Positions 15,401 to 27,240 of a DNA stretch of 64,000 nucleotides are shown piece by piece. Every line of letters begins with the position of its first letter. Position 1 is the stretch's first letter. The notes below the pieces were generated by a model. That model was not told the origin of the DNA. It worked only from the letters and a program-made list of their open reading frames with translations, and made no database searches. A program made the translations under genes and the position numbers. This stretch comes from Hypomesus transpacificus (taxonomy: Eukaryota; Chordata; Actinopteri; Osmeriformes; Osmeridae): positions 1,987,640 through 2,051,639 of the forward strand of contig NC_061078.1 in NCBI RefSeq assembly GCF_021917145.1, read 5' to 3'.

Positions 15401-16137
15401 AAATACCCACCTACAGACAAATACAATTAGTTGTTAAAATTCTGGAACCTTGAAAAAGCATCATAGAGCCTACAAATCTGAACTTTTCATGTGAGCATAA
15501 AGTTTGAGATAGGCTACATAGGGCAAGATGTGGACAGTATGACACATGGTGGAATATATCAAATTCACGAGAGCATACTACAGCATGTGCAGATAAGACA
15601 GTACAATTTCTGTAATGTTTCGGGTGACTAAAGATATTATTAACAAGCTTAGTGTTCACATTTTAGACTCTCAATGACCTGAGCTATAAATCACTGAGCC
15701 AGACCTAGGTGGTGATATCATGGCCTGCATTTCCCCTTCTTACCTATGAGTTCCCCTATCATGAAAAGGAAATACAGCAGAGCAGCGCAGCCCAGTTTCT
15801 TCATCACTCTCCTCCTTTTGATCTGTTCTTTCTTCTTGATGCAACTCTCACATGGGTCCATGTTGAGCCCAGGACTACCAAGACTTGAAGAAGAACCCAG
15901 CAAGGAGTCGTCATCGTCTGCCACCAGCGTGTTGACAACTACTCCATTGGACGAGGCTCCGGCGGAATAATCCTCCATGTCCCCCGAAACAACCACTTTC
16001 AGCTTGTTGAATTTGGGGATTTCGTCGTCTACCAGCTCGTCGGAAAAGTCGAAGGGTGCCGTGTCACTCAGGTCCCAATCGTCACGCTCCTTCTTGAAGG
16101 CTGACCGCAACTTGGTCATTATCCTCGCACCTGACAT
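12487..16137 (-). CDS. slc30a4: zinc transporter ZnT4 (SLC30A4)
   Basis: ZnT4 is a cation-diffusion-facilitator Zn2+/H+ antiporter that loads zinc into endosomes, lysosomes and secretory vesicles. Minus-strand exons 16137-15744, 15410-15264, 14501-14348, 13831-13600, 13359-13254, 13039-12905 and 12641-12487 join in phase to 440 residues (human 429). Residues 1-110 are an acidic cytosolic tail with a DDDDSLLG patch; TM1 is about 112-130. The transport-site HxxxD pairs are H147/D151 in TM2 (DALHMLTD) and H288/D292 in TM5 (IHALGD). Between TM4 and TM5 is a His-rich loop with nine alternating His (242-258). A C-terminal cytosolic domain follows, ending RTYRQRP-like then CGHCQLPST. ZnT2/3/8 share the fold, but the long acidic N-tail and the neighbours coxfa4l3 and bloc1s6 (as in human) favour ZnT4. 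It shares an upstream region with bloc1s6. Confidence 0.93.
13863..14040 (-). mobile_element. tRNA-headed SINE in slc30a4 intron
   Basis: Read on the minus strand it starts with a tRNA-like head: A-box GATGGCTAACTGGTTAGG and B-box-like GGTCCGATTCC. It continues with a body containing CCTTGGGCAAGGCAGTTCACC and ends with the tail CGCTCTGGATAAGAGCGTCTGC. A 9-bp duplication, acagttaca, flanks it (13854-13862 and 14041-14049). Related copies lie at 51231-51412 and 56531-56717, and a head fragment at 21668-21738. Confidence 0.9.
14690..14870. repeat. possible degraded foldback element
   Basis: GCGATAAAGTAC (about 14752) is answered by GTACTTTATTGACGATAAAG (about 14820), with inverted and direct resemblances over about 120 bp in an slc30a4 intron. 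It looks like a worn MITE, but I cannot define its ends. Confidence 0.3.
15160..15211 (+). mobile_element. SINE 3'-tail fragment
   Basis: A short stretch contains GGCGTCTGCTAAATGA followed by an AAATGTAAATG end. It matches the 3' tail of the SINEs at 51231-51412 and 56531-56717 but has no head or body. It lies in an slc30a4 intron just upstream of exon 2 on the gene's opposite strand. Confidence 0.55.
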
Positions 16138-17464
16138 TATTAATTCTGGGAGGAGTATAGCTAACTAAACCTGAATTTGATGTTAGCATGTGGACGTCAT
16201 ATACATCGCATCAGGCAAGAGGACATCGTGCTGTCAGTAAACGCAGTCCTCTTCAGACACCTGTAGATATAAGCAGAAATAATTATTTGTGAGAGATCGA
16301 ATAAACGGCAAATAATAGTAGCTAGTCTTGACTGTCCAAATAACTTTACAAACGAAGTACAGTACGTAGACTAGCGTAGCCAGGTGGATTGCCCTGCTAC
16401 TAACTAGTATCTAGTCATACATCAACGCTGTTCTAAACTAGTCTAGTTGAGTCGTCCCAATGATTTTCGTAGCACTCAATGAGTCACTCCTAGCAGACTC
16501 TGAGAACAGAAATTACAAGGCAGGGTGTAACAAGCTACCTAGTTTTTGGCGACCTTTTGCTACCTTCTGTCTAACTATTTTGTACGACCTAAAATTAGCT
16601 TTAGCTTAGATACTTACCAATAGTGTCCACCCAGTCCAGACAGTCCGTTATTAACCTAGCTACCTAGCATATTTTCAAAACACAGTGTAGCCTACTGTGT
16701 AACTAGTTTGCGAGACCAGCCAGCTATTTTCCTCTTACAGGAAGTAATAACATTGTCTTAACCACAACAGCTAGCTCTAGCTGGTTTGACATGACAGCTA
16801 GAGCTACCTACCTTGAGAGCTGGTAGCAAGTTTGGTTGCATCGGCATCACAGAACCGCCACTGTAGTTGTTGCGTACATTGCTATCTTTTGATAGACGGA
16901 CTAGCAGCGACCTTATCAAATATTATAGCTCCCCAAATCTAAAATACATTATTTTATTTATTTAAGTGTTTAGTCACCGCAAAAGCCTGATTCAGGGCGT
17001 GTGGGATACTGGGGTACTACAGCTAGTGCCGGAGATATATACATTCACATGATTGAGTGAGTGCCAGAAAGAGTCACATGATGTCCAGACGCTCCAACAA
17101 TTCTTGATGGACTGTCATAGTCAAAAGGTAAATGCAATCTGGTAATCAGTCATTTTACAGTAACATTACACGGTCGCAATTTATACACGCTTGTTCTACC
17201 TCACATGGGGTTGATCAGCATCGAAATATGTCATAGCTGGACTTAACTACAGCTAGCCATTTGCTAACGAATGACTGTGTGCTAGGCAATGTGTACCCTA
17301 CTCGCACCAGATTGTACGAAACTTATTCTTGCTCGTTGCAGCAATTCTTATTCATCCCTATACCCACTAAGTTTGGTTTTCTGGTTGCAGATGACTTGCT
17401 GATAGTGGAGTCTTGTGAGATCCCTTGCTCCTATTCTCGTCGGTTAAAGAAAGTGGAGTCATAC
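16138..17464. promoter_or_regulatory. divergent promoter region of slc30a4 and bloc1s6
   Basis: About 1.3 kb separates the two divergent start codons. The sequence is rich in short CTAG/TAGC words with no clear CpG cluster. Two CACATG E-boxes, TTCACATGATTG (about 17045) and AGTCACATGATG (about 17074), lie 400 bases before the bloc1s6 ATG. They contain TCACATGA, the core bound by MITF/TFE factors. Untranslated exons for either gene may lie here. Confidence 0.4.
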
Positions 17465-18973
17465 ATGGAGGCAGAGAGAAGGGAAGCCGAGGAAGGTTCC
17501 TCTTCTCAAAATAATCTTCCTCAAAACATAGGTATTATGAATTTACCGCATTAAAGTAAACCGTATTACTAGCATCGCCATCGGCACTTTCAAGAACTGT
17601 GTGTATACCTCTATGGGACAACTGTATGCTCAGCCAGATTCGTTTCTGGTTAAGACCAATTACACTTACCGCCAACTCTTCTATGTAAAATAAAAGAAGA
17701 ACAATATGGCTTAAGATGACTCTCCTTTGTGGTCTTATAGTGCTGATGTTTAGCTTGATGGAACTGGAATTTGTGTACTCAAAGCCGTGTTCAACTCTTT
17801 TCCTCCATAGATCACAGTTTGATGTCTCAAGAATCTCTGCCACCTGTAAACTCATTGCCTGTACCTGAAGAGGAGGCTGTGTTGGTGGACAGGCAAGCGA
17901 TAGAAAACCTCACAGAAGGACTTCTCTCCCACTACCTGCCGGATTTACAAAACTCTAAACAAACTCTTCAAGAACTCACGTTAGTATTCCCTTGACAGAT
18001 TACGTTTGGTCTCTGATTGCTAAAGCCTTTTGGTTTTAATACTTGTTTCAACAAACTTCTTTTTTTTTGACCAGGCAAAACCAAGTCATCTTACTTGAAA
18101 CACTGGACCAGGAAGTAACCAAGTTCAGAGAGTGCAATGGTCTGCTGGATCTGAATTCACTGGTAAGCCTTTATGCTGGTGAAAAAAATAGATTTGAATA
18201 CTTGGGTTTTAAAGAATACCAGTACATTGTGATTTCATATAATATATAATCATATAATACTTATAGAGTTACATGGGTTGCCATCACATTGTTAGATGTG
18301 AGTGATGCATCTAAATACTCATTTTGTCCTTGGTAAGTGATGATGGCTTTGAGGGTATGAACAGTACATACAGTAGGTTTGCTTTTGGTGTCTGAGTTTG
18401 TCTCCACCTGTAGCATCAGAGCTCATCATCTCAGTATTTTACCTTAATGTCCTGTCCCTTTTGTTTTTAGTGGGATAGTATCTCCTTACCAGCATGTTAA
18501 TGTTGTTTGGGCACGTCTAAAACAGACTGCTGGGGGCACAAGAAACACCTCACTTGATACATCACTGTGGAATGTCTATTTCAGTTTACAGAGGCAAAGA
18601 TTTACCACGGTAAGCTGATAAACATCCGGAAAGAGATGATTATGCTCCACGAGAAGACAACAAAATTAAAGGTGAGTACAAAACAACCCAAACGTCATAA
18701 CCAGTTAGGAATTTCTGAACAGTGCAGTATGGTGTAAAGATGTTTTAGCTCGTATTAAGACACAATTTGGACAATCTTTTCTCAAGCAGAACATTTGGAC
18801 ACCATTGAGCTGAGATTTTGTATGAATTTTGTGTGATTCCTCTCTGTGAACAGAAGAGGGCACTAAAGCTGCAGCAGCAGAGACAGAAGGAGGCATTGGA
18901 GAAAGAGCAACAACGAGAAAAGGAACTTGAGAGAGAAAGACAACTCATCGCAAAGCCTGCTAAAAGATTGTAG
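17465..18973 (+). CDS. bloc1s6: BLOC-1 subunit 6 (pallidin)
   Basis: Pallidin is a coiled-coil subunit of BLOC-1, which sorts cargo from endosomes to lysosome-related organelles such as melanosomes and binds syntaxin-13. Exons 17465-17531, 17811-17979, 18075-18162, 18585-18671 and 18854-18973 give 176 residues (human 172). The acidic, poorly conserved N-terminus leads into AIENLTEGLLSHYLPDLQ, then a coiled coil (VILLETLDQEVTKF, INIRKEMIMLHEKTTKLK) and a highly charged C-terminus (RQKEALEKEQQREKELERER, ending AKPAKRL). The ATG at 17465 was chosen because it opens the residues spliced in phase 1 to exon 2. The same frame is open upstream, but that stretch shows no conservation. It follows slc30a4, as in human. 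Confidence 0.95.
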
Positions 18974-19031
18974 CAGTACTACTAACAAATAACTGGATCT
19001 AGTTTGTAATTGCTAAGAGCCCTATAGACCA

Positions 19032-19037
19032 AATAAA
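19032..19037 (+). terminator. AATAAA poly(A) signal for bloc1s6
   Basis: A canonical hexamer 59 bases after the stop codon. A second AATAAA lies near 19590 and could give a longer 3' UTR. Confidence 0.55.
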
Positions 19038-21667
19038 TAGACTGCAACTTCAGGCGGTTCACATTTAACACTGACCTCTGATGACCACTAGGTCACAATA
19101 CTCCATTGAGACCTACTTGGCAACGCCGAAGAGAACATTGCTGTCTATAAAGTATGGAATGTGTTCAGAAAGTGCATCAGTGTTGGCATAGTTGTAGTCA
19201 GAGTTATATGGTGTCCATTTTTTTTATTAAGTCTGGAATTTTGTGCAGTATTGTAGACCAGCAGAGTGCTTTTCATGTCAAACTGTCTTAATGATTTGGT
19301 CTTTAACAGTCATGTGCTTGGGCTGTCAAGGTTATATTGCCCTTGTGTATCTGGTAATTGTCAATAGGTTATTGAGAACTATTTGAGAAGTACCAAAGAT
19401 TTTAATGTCGTAAGGACTAGGATTGACATGTTTTGTTCATTCCGATCACATGTAGGTCTGTATCTTCCTATTAGATCTCTTTTTTTGAAAACGACAACTA
19501 ACTTTAGAGAACCCGTGTGAATCGACCACTGCCGCTTTTGTATCTTTCTATTGAAAAGATACAGAAAAGCTGTGAGATTATAGACGTTTAAATAAATCGC
19601 AAACATTTCTTTGTACTTGTGTTGAAGCCCATGCGTTTACTCTATTCCCCTTTGACCTGTGAATAACGTAGTCGTTCTCTGAATATTGTCCACTAGATGT
19701 CAGGAGAGAATCATACTAGCTCTTCTAAATTTTGTTTCTGCTCTGGCAAATACATTCTATAAACATCATAACCTCACTGATATGGAGTTACCAGTGCACA
19801 TAAACATGACATTTCTGTAACATGGTCTTTCACACTGGAACATTGAGGCAGGGTCATGGCGGACATCTCAGAAAAAAGAAAAAATGTAGGCTAAAAGCTG
19901 TTTAAAGCATTGTAAATGTGTTTCTGCCGACATTTAATAGGCCACCTGCTGTTGGCAACCTCAGTATCTACCTGCTTATTATGACAAATTCAATTTTTAA
20001 TACATGAATGTGTACTCTGAGAAATAATTTCTGGACTACTATTTGCATATTTATTTAGAGGGATTTATCCTTTATGGTCATTATAATAAACATGTCAACA
20101 CAGTTTTATGGGTCACATCAACTCGTCAAACAAGAGAGCTTGTTGACAAAAAGTAAGTGAAATTCCTCACCACCTTAAGACTGTCTGCTCCACCTCCTAC
20201 GTGACTTTACATAAAACTCTAATTTTACTCTTACTACTACGGCAGGAAACGCATCCCAAGTCAACACAGTGTTCTCCGCCCCCTTCCCACTGCTATTTCC
20301 AGCAGCCACCACAGTGTGTGTACCACTGAGAGGCCCAGACCCAGAGCCTTACACAATCAAAACCAGACAAGTCTGGTGTTTTTTGTCTTATATGTTTAAA
20401 CAGTTTGGTCAAGCTTTTTTTGCTGTTTTTTTTATGACACGATTAATCAGGGGCCTGGTGAGGCTGAATATTCCATACTGTCCAGGAGAGGGGGTATGTG
20501 TTCTTGATTGGGCAAGGCGCTGAGGATCCAAAGGATAACTGAGTGGGTGTTCGTGAGGGGCCAGACGACCCAGAGGCAGAAGTGGTTTCCGAGGCTGGAC
20601 CCTTCTCCTCTCAGGCCCCGGCTCTGGTCGAGACTTGCCTCTGCTTTTAGAAACTTGGCCGTCGGGGACAAAAACAAACCCCTCCTTGCCGAAGCCACAA
20701 CCGACTCCACAGACATGCGGCAGCAGCTGGTGTCGTAGCAGGCAGCCTTCCCGTCTAAGTAAACAGTGTTTCAGATGGTGAGGAGTGGGAGGCTGTGGCC
20801 TGTCCGCTCAGGGAGAAACAACACTAGACTTCTCCATGGTCCACCATAACAGGATATGGTTCCCTATCCCACACTCCTCATTGCTGCATCATGTTATTAT
20901 TTCCCTCAGACTTTGCCATATGGTTGGTAATATTCCATGCACATCATTGGCCATATGAAGGATTGGATTAGTGGATCTGTATCCGTAGTGGGTTTGAATG
21001 AGGTTAGTTTTCCAACCAGTTGGTTGTTATATAACTTTGGATGCTGCTGAGGGAAGACGAGCTCAAGGAACATGGGTATTTATGTTTCTGTGACTCAACA
21101 GATGGTCGAAAATATGGTTTAAAACAAAATAACCCAAGTGTGCAACCCAACCTTGAACTCTGGGAACAGAACGTCACAGAAATGTAGTGTCCCAGCAATT
21201 GGCATCTTTTGACTAAGAGAGAAGGTAAGGTCCTAACTCCAGATGTATGTCCCTGTGGCCAGTTTGAAGATAAACAATGTTGTCTTGTTGTTCCCCTTAC
21301 TGTATAATTTCTACCCCTGCCTATTACATCTGTGAGTGTAAACACAGACAGTCTTGGTGAACCATAAAAGGTGGAAGACTTTATTACTGCCCCTAGGCGC
21401 TAGTTTAACACTCTGTACCTCACTGCCAGAAAGAGTTGCATTTTCAAAACAACAAGAAATTATATTAGAAACAAAAGATTTTATAGAAGGCTGGTTTCCG
21501 TGGGCTCCTTTCAGGCTGCAGTAAATCAGTAAATATAGAAACAAGTCCTACGCATGTAAAGATGCTTTGAAGCACGGGGTAGTTGTGGTGGAGTGAAAAG
21601 GATGATTTGATTAAACCAGTGTGCCCTGCCCTTGTTATTGCCCTATTTTGGCTAAAAGGAGGAGAAG

Positions 21668-21738
21668 ATGGCTGAGCGTTTAGGGAATCGGGCTATTAAT
21701 CAGAAGGTTGCCGGTTCGATTCCTTGCCATGAAAAGCT
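21668..21738 (+). mobile_element. tRNA-like SINE head fragment
   Basis: A-box GATGGCTGAGCGTTTAGG and B-box GGTTCGATTCC match the heads of the SINEs at 13863-14040 and 56531-56717. The body and tail are missing, so it is a fragment and not a functional tRNA gene. Confidence 0.75.
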
Positions 21739-21874
21739 GTGGGAGTTACAGTCATGTAGTATCCCCAGGAGAAATGCTGTCTGTTGTCCTCAGATCCTCT
21801 GTTACCTCAGTATTGAAATAGATGCAAGCAAGCATTTGCCTTCACGTGTGTGTGTGTGTGGTGTCTGAATTGGG

Positions 21875-21910
21875 TAGATGGCTGTGCCAATTAGATTGCA
21901 CAGCCATCTA
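21875..21910. repeat. perfect 13-bp hairpin
   Basis: TAGATGGCTGTGC and its exact inverse GCACAGCCATCTA are separated by a 10-base loop. No T-run follows and no gene contains it. Confidence 0.6.
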
Positions 21911-24900
21911 AATGTTAACTGTATAGGAGTTCAACAAAATGAATGAAGATTTATGGTTTTGTTTATGTCCTCTATCTAAGGGAACCACAGCAGAGAGAGT
22001 GCTGATTATCATGCTCTCAGGGCAGACAGATGAGGTGAGAGAGGGATAGAGAAGGAGAGAGAGGGATAGAGGGAGAGACAGAGGTGGTGAGAGATGTAGA
22101 AATCCGCACCCAAACACAGATAAACACACACACGCGCATGCGTGCACAAATATACTGTACATGCGTACACATTCACACTAACACACCCAGATCCAGTCGG
22201 ATCCGGTATAGCATGCCTCATGATGGTTAGTGTGGTCTAGATAACTCCAGACCCTAAAAACCGGTCCAGAGTTCTGAAGACAAAACCATCCATCACTTCA
22301 CTGCTCTGTGTGTGCATTTAGTGTCTGTGTCTGGAGTGCATTGACCAGAAGTGTCTGATCCTGGGGCAGGCAAGCAGGCAGAGCCCGCCCTGTAGAGGCC
22401 AGTGTTGGGCAGGAAGCCAAGACCTTGAGTGCAGATCCAGACCTGTTAGAGGAGAGCTCGCTGGCGCGTAAAGTTACATAACTGCTTATCTCACACATTC
22501 ATGTTTAGTTCTTCGGAACATAGATATTGAACATTGTGAACTAGCAGAAAAGTTTTTCAACAACTTCAGTGGTAGTTAGTGGCGTGGGAAGTGTAGCGCC
22601 CATTTTGTTGTGTAGGGGTGCAGACTTGACAATCAGCCCAATTAGCATGTCAACGACATTCCAGGTAATTCAGATGTCAGTGTCAAGTTAATTAAAATAA
22701 TGAAACCAAGAATTAAGTGAACATATTGTTTTGAGTTTGACAAAGCAACATATTTAATATAATAGCATTATAATAGCAACATTTTACATCATGTTATTAA
22801 AAATAAATAACATAAAGTACTGTCATGTTTTAACAGCATAAAATAATTTCTTCATATAAAAGTAACATGTACATTCTCATCTTCAAGGGACAATCTGTAA
22901 AATGTCATCATGCTTGTCCAAAGAGCAACTAAAATAGGTTGTTGGAAATTCCCAGCATGGATAGGATATCCAGCGCTCACTCATACTCATACTCATACTC
23001 ACACTTGCACACACACTTGCACACACACAAACACACACACACATTTCAACTTACTGATGGGGCTCAGCCTGTGAGCTGAGGACAAATCTCACTAAAGCTA
23101 GTGTGCAGGAGAGTCATTAGAATCGTGGCCCGTTCAGTTAGACAACAGGCTGTGTACAGCGAGTTTTTAATAGCTCTTTGACTGACCGTTTCAGGTAGTA
23201 AAACTGCAGGGCACACTGTCCAATATGTGTAAGAGGCCAGCAGTCAGGCAGTGTGTGTGTGTGTGTGTGTGAGAGAGAAATAGAGAGAGAGACACTTGGT
23301 GTCTGTTGTGAGGAGAGACACTAATGCTTATCTAATCGACAGAGAAACTGCTCCAACTGGCAGCATGCAGTGGATCCACAGAAGCTGCTTTGTAGGCTTA
23401 AATAACACATGGACCCAGGTGTTGTCTTGAGCTGCTGTCTGTTGGCTTACACTCAATACAATGTGGACATTGAATATATTTGATATCCTTTAAAACATTT
23501 CATATATGGATACAGATATCATTTGGATTGACAAATGCACATGGCGACATGCCTTATGACATGGAGACAACACACTTGTATTCTGTAAATTTCCTATGTC
23601 GACCAGGTGCTAAAATCATGTCCCGCCTCAGCCAAGTCCCACCTCCTTTCCTTCCGTGTTACATAATGTTCTTGTAGGAATGAAAAAAAAGTTGTTTCTC
23701 CCACCCCTTCCATAGGTCTGACTCATGCCCTTCATTCAGGACGTTCCATTTTGTCTCGAGCTTTTGTGAGCTAATGGCACAAGCTTTATGTCCGTTAGAC
23801 AGGGTATAGTTTGAATTGAAAGTTCCAAATTGTCAGATGGGATCTACTGGGCCTTATATTTTGTATCTTCAGCTGTCAACAGAATAACATTTCTGTTTTT
23901 AAAATATAACTACTGTTCAGAGAAATTAATCACAATCCAAGCAAAGGTAAAAACAAAAAGTACATGTATTTTAAACACTAAATCACATTATTTATTTTAT
24001 CTGGCTTATTTATCACTCTCTAGACTGAATAATAGTTTTCCCCAATGCAGTGTTGACAGTGTTCAGCTCCCTTCCCTCCTAATCGTCCCCACGGTAACCC
24101 CTGACTGGCCTGGGAGCTAACTCAGGGAGCAGATGATATCCACTGCAGTGTGGCAGCACACAACCTGAACTGGAAGCAGATTCCAGCAGTCAGGTTACAT
24201 CATCACTGGTAACTGGTAAGACAACAACATGCTGCTCCGTGAGAAGACGCAAGTTGTCTGACCCTGCTGACTGGGGCAGCTGATATAAAGTATCTGAACA
24301 GACAGGGCACTTGGTCACTCAGTGACCAGTCTTCATTTATAAGATGGGAATATGTATGGGAAACCATCATTAGTTTAGGAGACCTAATCAATAAAAAGAT
24401 GACACATTCAGTCCTTTCCTAGCAGTATTCAGTTACTCTAATATAGCATGCATTTTAAAGTCGGGTGATATTTTTGCACTTCTTATTTATGGCTTTGAAT
24501 GCGTTAGTTATGCAACTCATGATCCAGTTAACACTAATTTCCCAGGCAGTCACTAGGTCACGGGGTTGAGTCTGTCATTGACACTACTATCACCAATACC
24601 AACTGTCACTTGAAGGATAGATAGTGTTGCTACGGAGACCCAGTAACGTATTAGTGGTGACTCGCCTCTCTCCAGCATGGTCAAAGTAAAAAAGTGACAA
24701 GAAGAAAAACTATAATTAGAGGTTAGCCTTGGTCTGGCAGAATACGACAATGCAGTGTCTCTGCTACACGCCTGCACACATACCCAAAGTGTCAGTGGAT
24801 GGGTGGGATGGAAGTGGAAACTAAGTCTCACAACAAGAAAAAATTTAGTTGGTATGGCAAACCTCAACTTGTTGTTTTACATTTCATTTGAACAACTGAA

Positions 24901-25386
24901 CTGAAAAGCAAAAAAATCAACATTGATCACAGGAGAGAATGTTTGGCAGGAAGAGCATTTATTAATGTGTGCAACTAGCTGCAACCACCTTCAAAACTTT
25001 TGTCAACTCTGTTGAGTGTTTGCTGGTAACAAAGCAATAAATATGTTGGATATAAAATCATGCCAGCATACAATGCTGTCAGGTGAGGAATAATTTATAC
25101 TACAAAAGTCTCAGCAGTCAATTAGAAAAAACTGCCAGGTAGAAACTGTTAAGGCAAGGTGGTCTTCATCCAGCTGGCATGATGTACACTCTTGTTTCAA
25201 GCCGATCAGTTGACCTGCAACACACAACTTCCAATTAGCACCTCACTCAGCACAAGTTCAATGATACAGGTGCCCTCGAGGTATCAACAATCATTCATTT
25301 AAGCCAAGACGTTCTTACAACTATGTAACTGGTCAGACAGAAAGGAGTGACACATTTTTTTTTTTAAAGAAACCCACCTTTGTTGA

Positions 25387-27240
25387 TTAGACACACATTT
25401 GGATGCCGTTCAGGACGTCTCCAAAGACAAAGTTGTACAGTTGTTCCTTGGACTTAGTTCCATCTAGTTGCACTGTAAAGAAGTACGCACACACACAACT
25501 CAACTGTCAGACTAACATTAAAAGGTTTATGCTCTACTTCAACATTGCCACAAACTACACTTTGTTGTATAACCAATCATAAAATGCACAAGAACAACCA
25601 CACACTTAGGGAAGGTCGTTGTAAGATCACTTACAGACATCAACTCCAGACTCTTCCATGATATTCTTATGTTTGACGTACATGGGCCAAACATGGCCAT
25701 CGAACAGACCTGGGGGGTCTGGCACTGCGTAGTTCCTTGAGCTGCCGGATGACAACAGAGAAACACTCAGCTATGAAGATAGCCGCTGGAAGATGCAGTG
25801 TGAAAGCATTAATATACAGATGGGGGAAAAAATATTTATAATAAAGATGCCACACTCACCACCTCCTCTTTTTGCATTCTTCGTATGGAATGGAAATAAA
25901 ATAGCGTTGGTTCAGTACGTCGATCAAAGGTCTGGAAGAGGATTTAAAAAAAAAAAGAAGTTTAGCACGTCTGGCTGAAACCCGCTCAGCAAAGGAGAGA
26001 AACAGTGACGCATCACTAAACAAACAGTGAATACCAAGAGTCCTCACCCATAGGTGTAGAGCAGAAAGCCCTCCACAATAAGGATGTGGGTTTCCTCATC
26101 CTTAAGCTCGGACTCTGGAAGAATCTCGGTATCCAGGGTGTTGTTGACTCCATGCGACCTCTCAAACTTTCCAGGGTTCTCCAGCCAGGCGTAGATTGTG
26201 CTCATCATGGCGTCCATGTCCAAAGCAGTGATGACTATAAGGGAGAAATACCAAAGAGGAAGATGCACATAAACAGAGAAACAGGTGAGAAACTTTTGAG
26301 AGATAAACTACTTCAGGCGTCTTAGTTAAGAAGCATGCAGATTGCATTAAATAAGGCGCCCATGTTAAACACAAACACACACACTGGTTAACAGTTGACA
26401 CATTGAACCCTTCCTTAAAGACCCAGGCTTACCATCATACTGCTTAAAGCCATCTTCACCAACTTCAATCTGATCTTGGGGCTGAAACATACATGGATGA
26501 GATGTACCCAGGTACATTCTACAAACTGCCCTTAGGAAGTCTCTGATAGGGCTTGGCTCCCCTTGTTTTCTCCACTCCACAGACTAGCAATCTAACTTCA
26601 GTCTATGTGGAAAACAATCATTCTGTCGGTGACCCAACAAATGATATTCTACCTGTATCAAAACTAAGGTTAATGTAATCTTTAGACATTTCTAGGGTGT
26701 TTATCTCATTGGAAAGAAATAGCAACAATGAAACTCACCTTGAAGAAGTCATCCTGATGTACAACACAGCAATTGGGCAAGTTCTTGATCAGTTTATTCG
26801 TGAGGGTGGTCTTCCCTCCATTGGTTACCCTGAGACACAAAGACGGTCCGTAAGAGAAAACCACGGCGGTAAGACGTACACTTAACACACTGTCCTTGTA
26901 TTGTAGCTCTTTGTTATGACAAAGACACTAATGTAACGTTAAAAGAAAACATCCTGGACGCTTCTGTATCACTATCACTGGTTGTCTTTCGGCAAATATT
27001 GCAACATTGTTTAAACTAAAGCAATGTACACAGCTAAATCATAACAACACTAACACATTGTTTAAAATATTCACCAATATTAATGTATCTTGAAAATTAA
27101 TGCCCGGTTATGCTGACGAGATGACATATCTAAAAGCACGTAAAACGCGCCTTCCACGTGCCAGGCCGAGGCCTAGGACGAACATTTTCTCCTCTAACCA
27201 TTCATTACACTCACCCGCCGATGCCAATAATGTACTTCAT
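25387..27240 (-). CDS. nmrk2: nicotinamide riboside kinase 2
   Basis: NMRK phosphorylates nicotinamide riboside to NMN, the entry step of a salvage route to NAD+; NMRK2 is the muscle-rich form in mammals. Minus-strand exons 27240-27215, 26829-26739, 26481-26433, 26234-26048, 25931-25860, 25741-25635 and 25472-25387 give 205 residues. The P-loop GVTNGGKT spans residues 9-16, and the catalytic Asp is D36 in HQDDFFK. Then come [30 protein letters not shown], the lid PYEECKKRR, and [14 protein letters not shown]. The [13 protein letters not shown] block is of the NMRK2 rather than the NMRK1 type. The exon 5 end was set at 25860, because the TG|GTGAGT donor restores the family length (KKRRCSRNY). 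The C-terminus is short ([11 protein letters not shown]), without the long tail of human NMRK2. Confidence 0.93.

Larger units (their letters stand above)
19038..25386. other. 6.3-kb intergenic region bloc1s6 to nmrk2
   Basis: No protein-coding gene could be recognised. The contents are a SINE head (21668-21738), a 13-bp perfect hairpin (21875-21910), GA-rich simple sequence around 22040-22090, CTCATA and CA repeats near 22980-23043 and a GT tract near 23250. The 20240-20800 stretch is more GC-rich than its surroundings and has short open frames on both strands that I could not match to any family. The last few hundred bases should be the nmrk2 3' UTR, with a TTTATT (AATAAA on the minus strand) at about 24958-24963. 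Confidence 0.4.

Noticed and set aside
17261-17464. Upstream extension of the bloc1s6 frame
   Set aside because: The frame is open but the residues are not conserved, and pallidin length fits the ATG at 17465.
20269-20738. Possible gene on either strand in the bloc1s6-nmrk2 gap
   Set aside because: Short overlapping frames in locally GC-rich sequence, no recognisable domain and no convincing splice structure.
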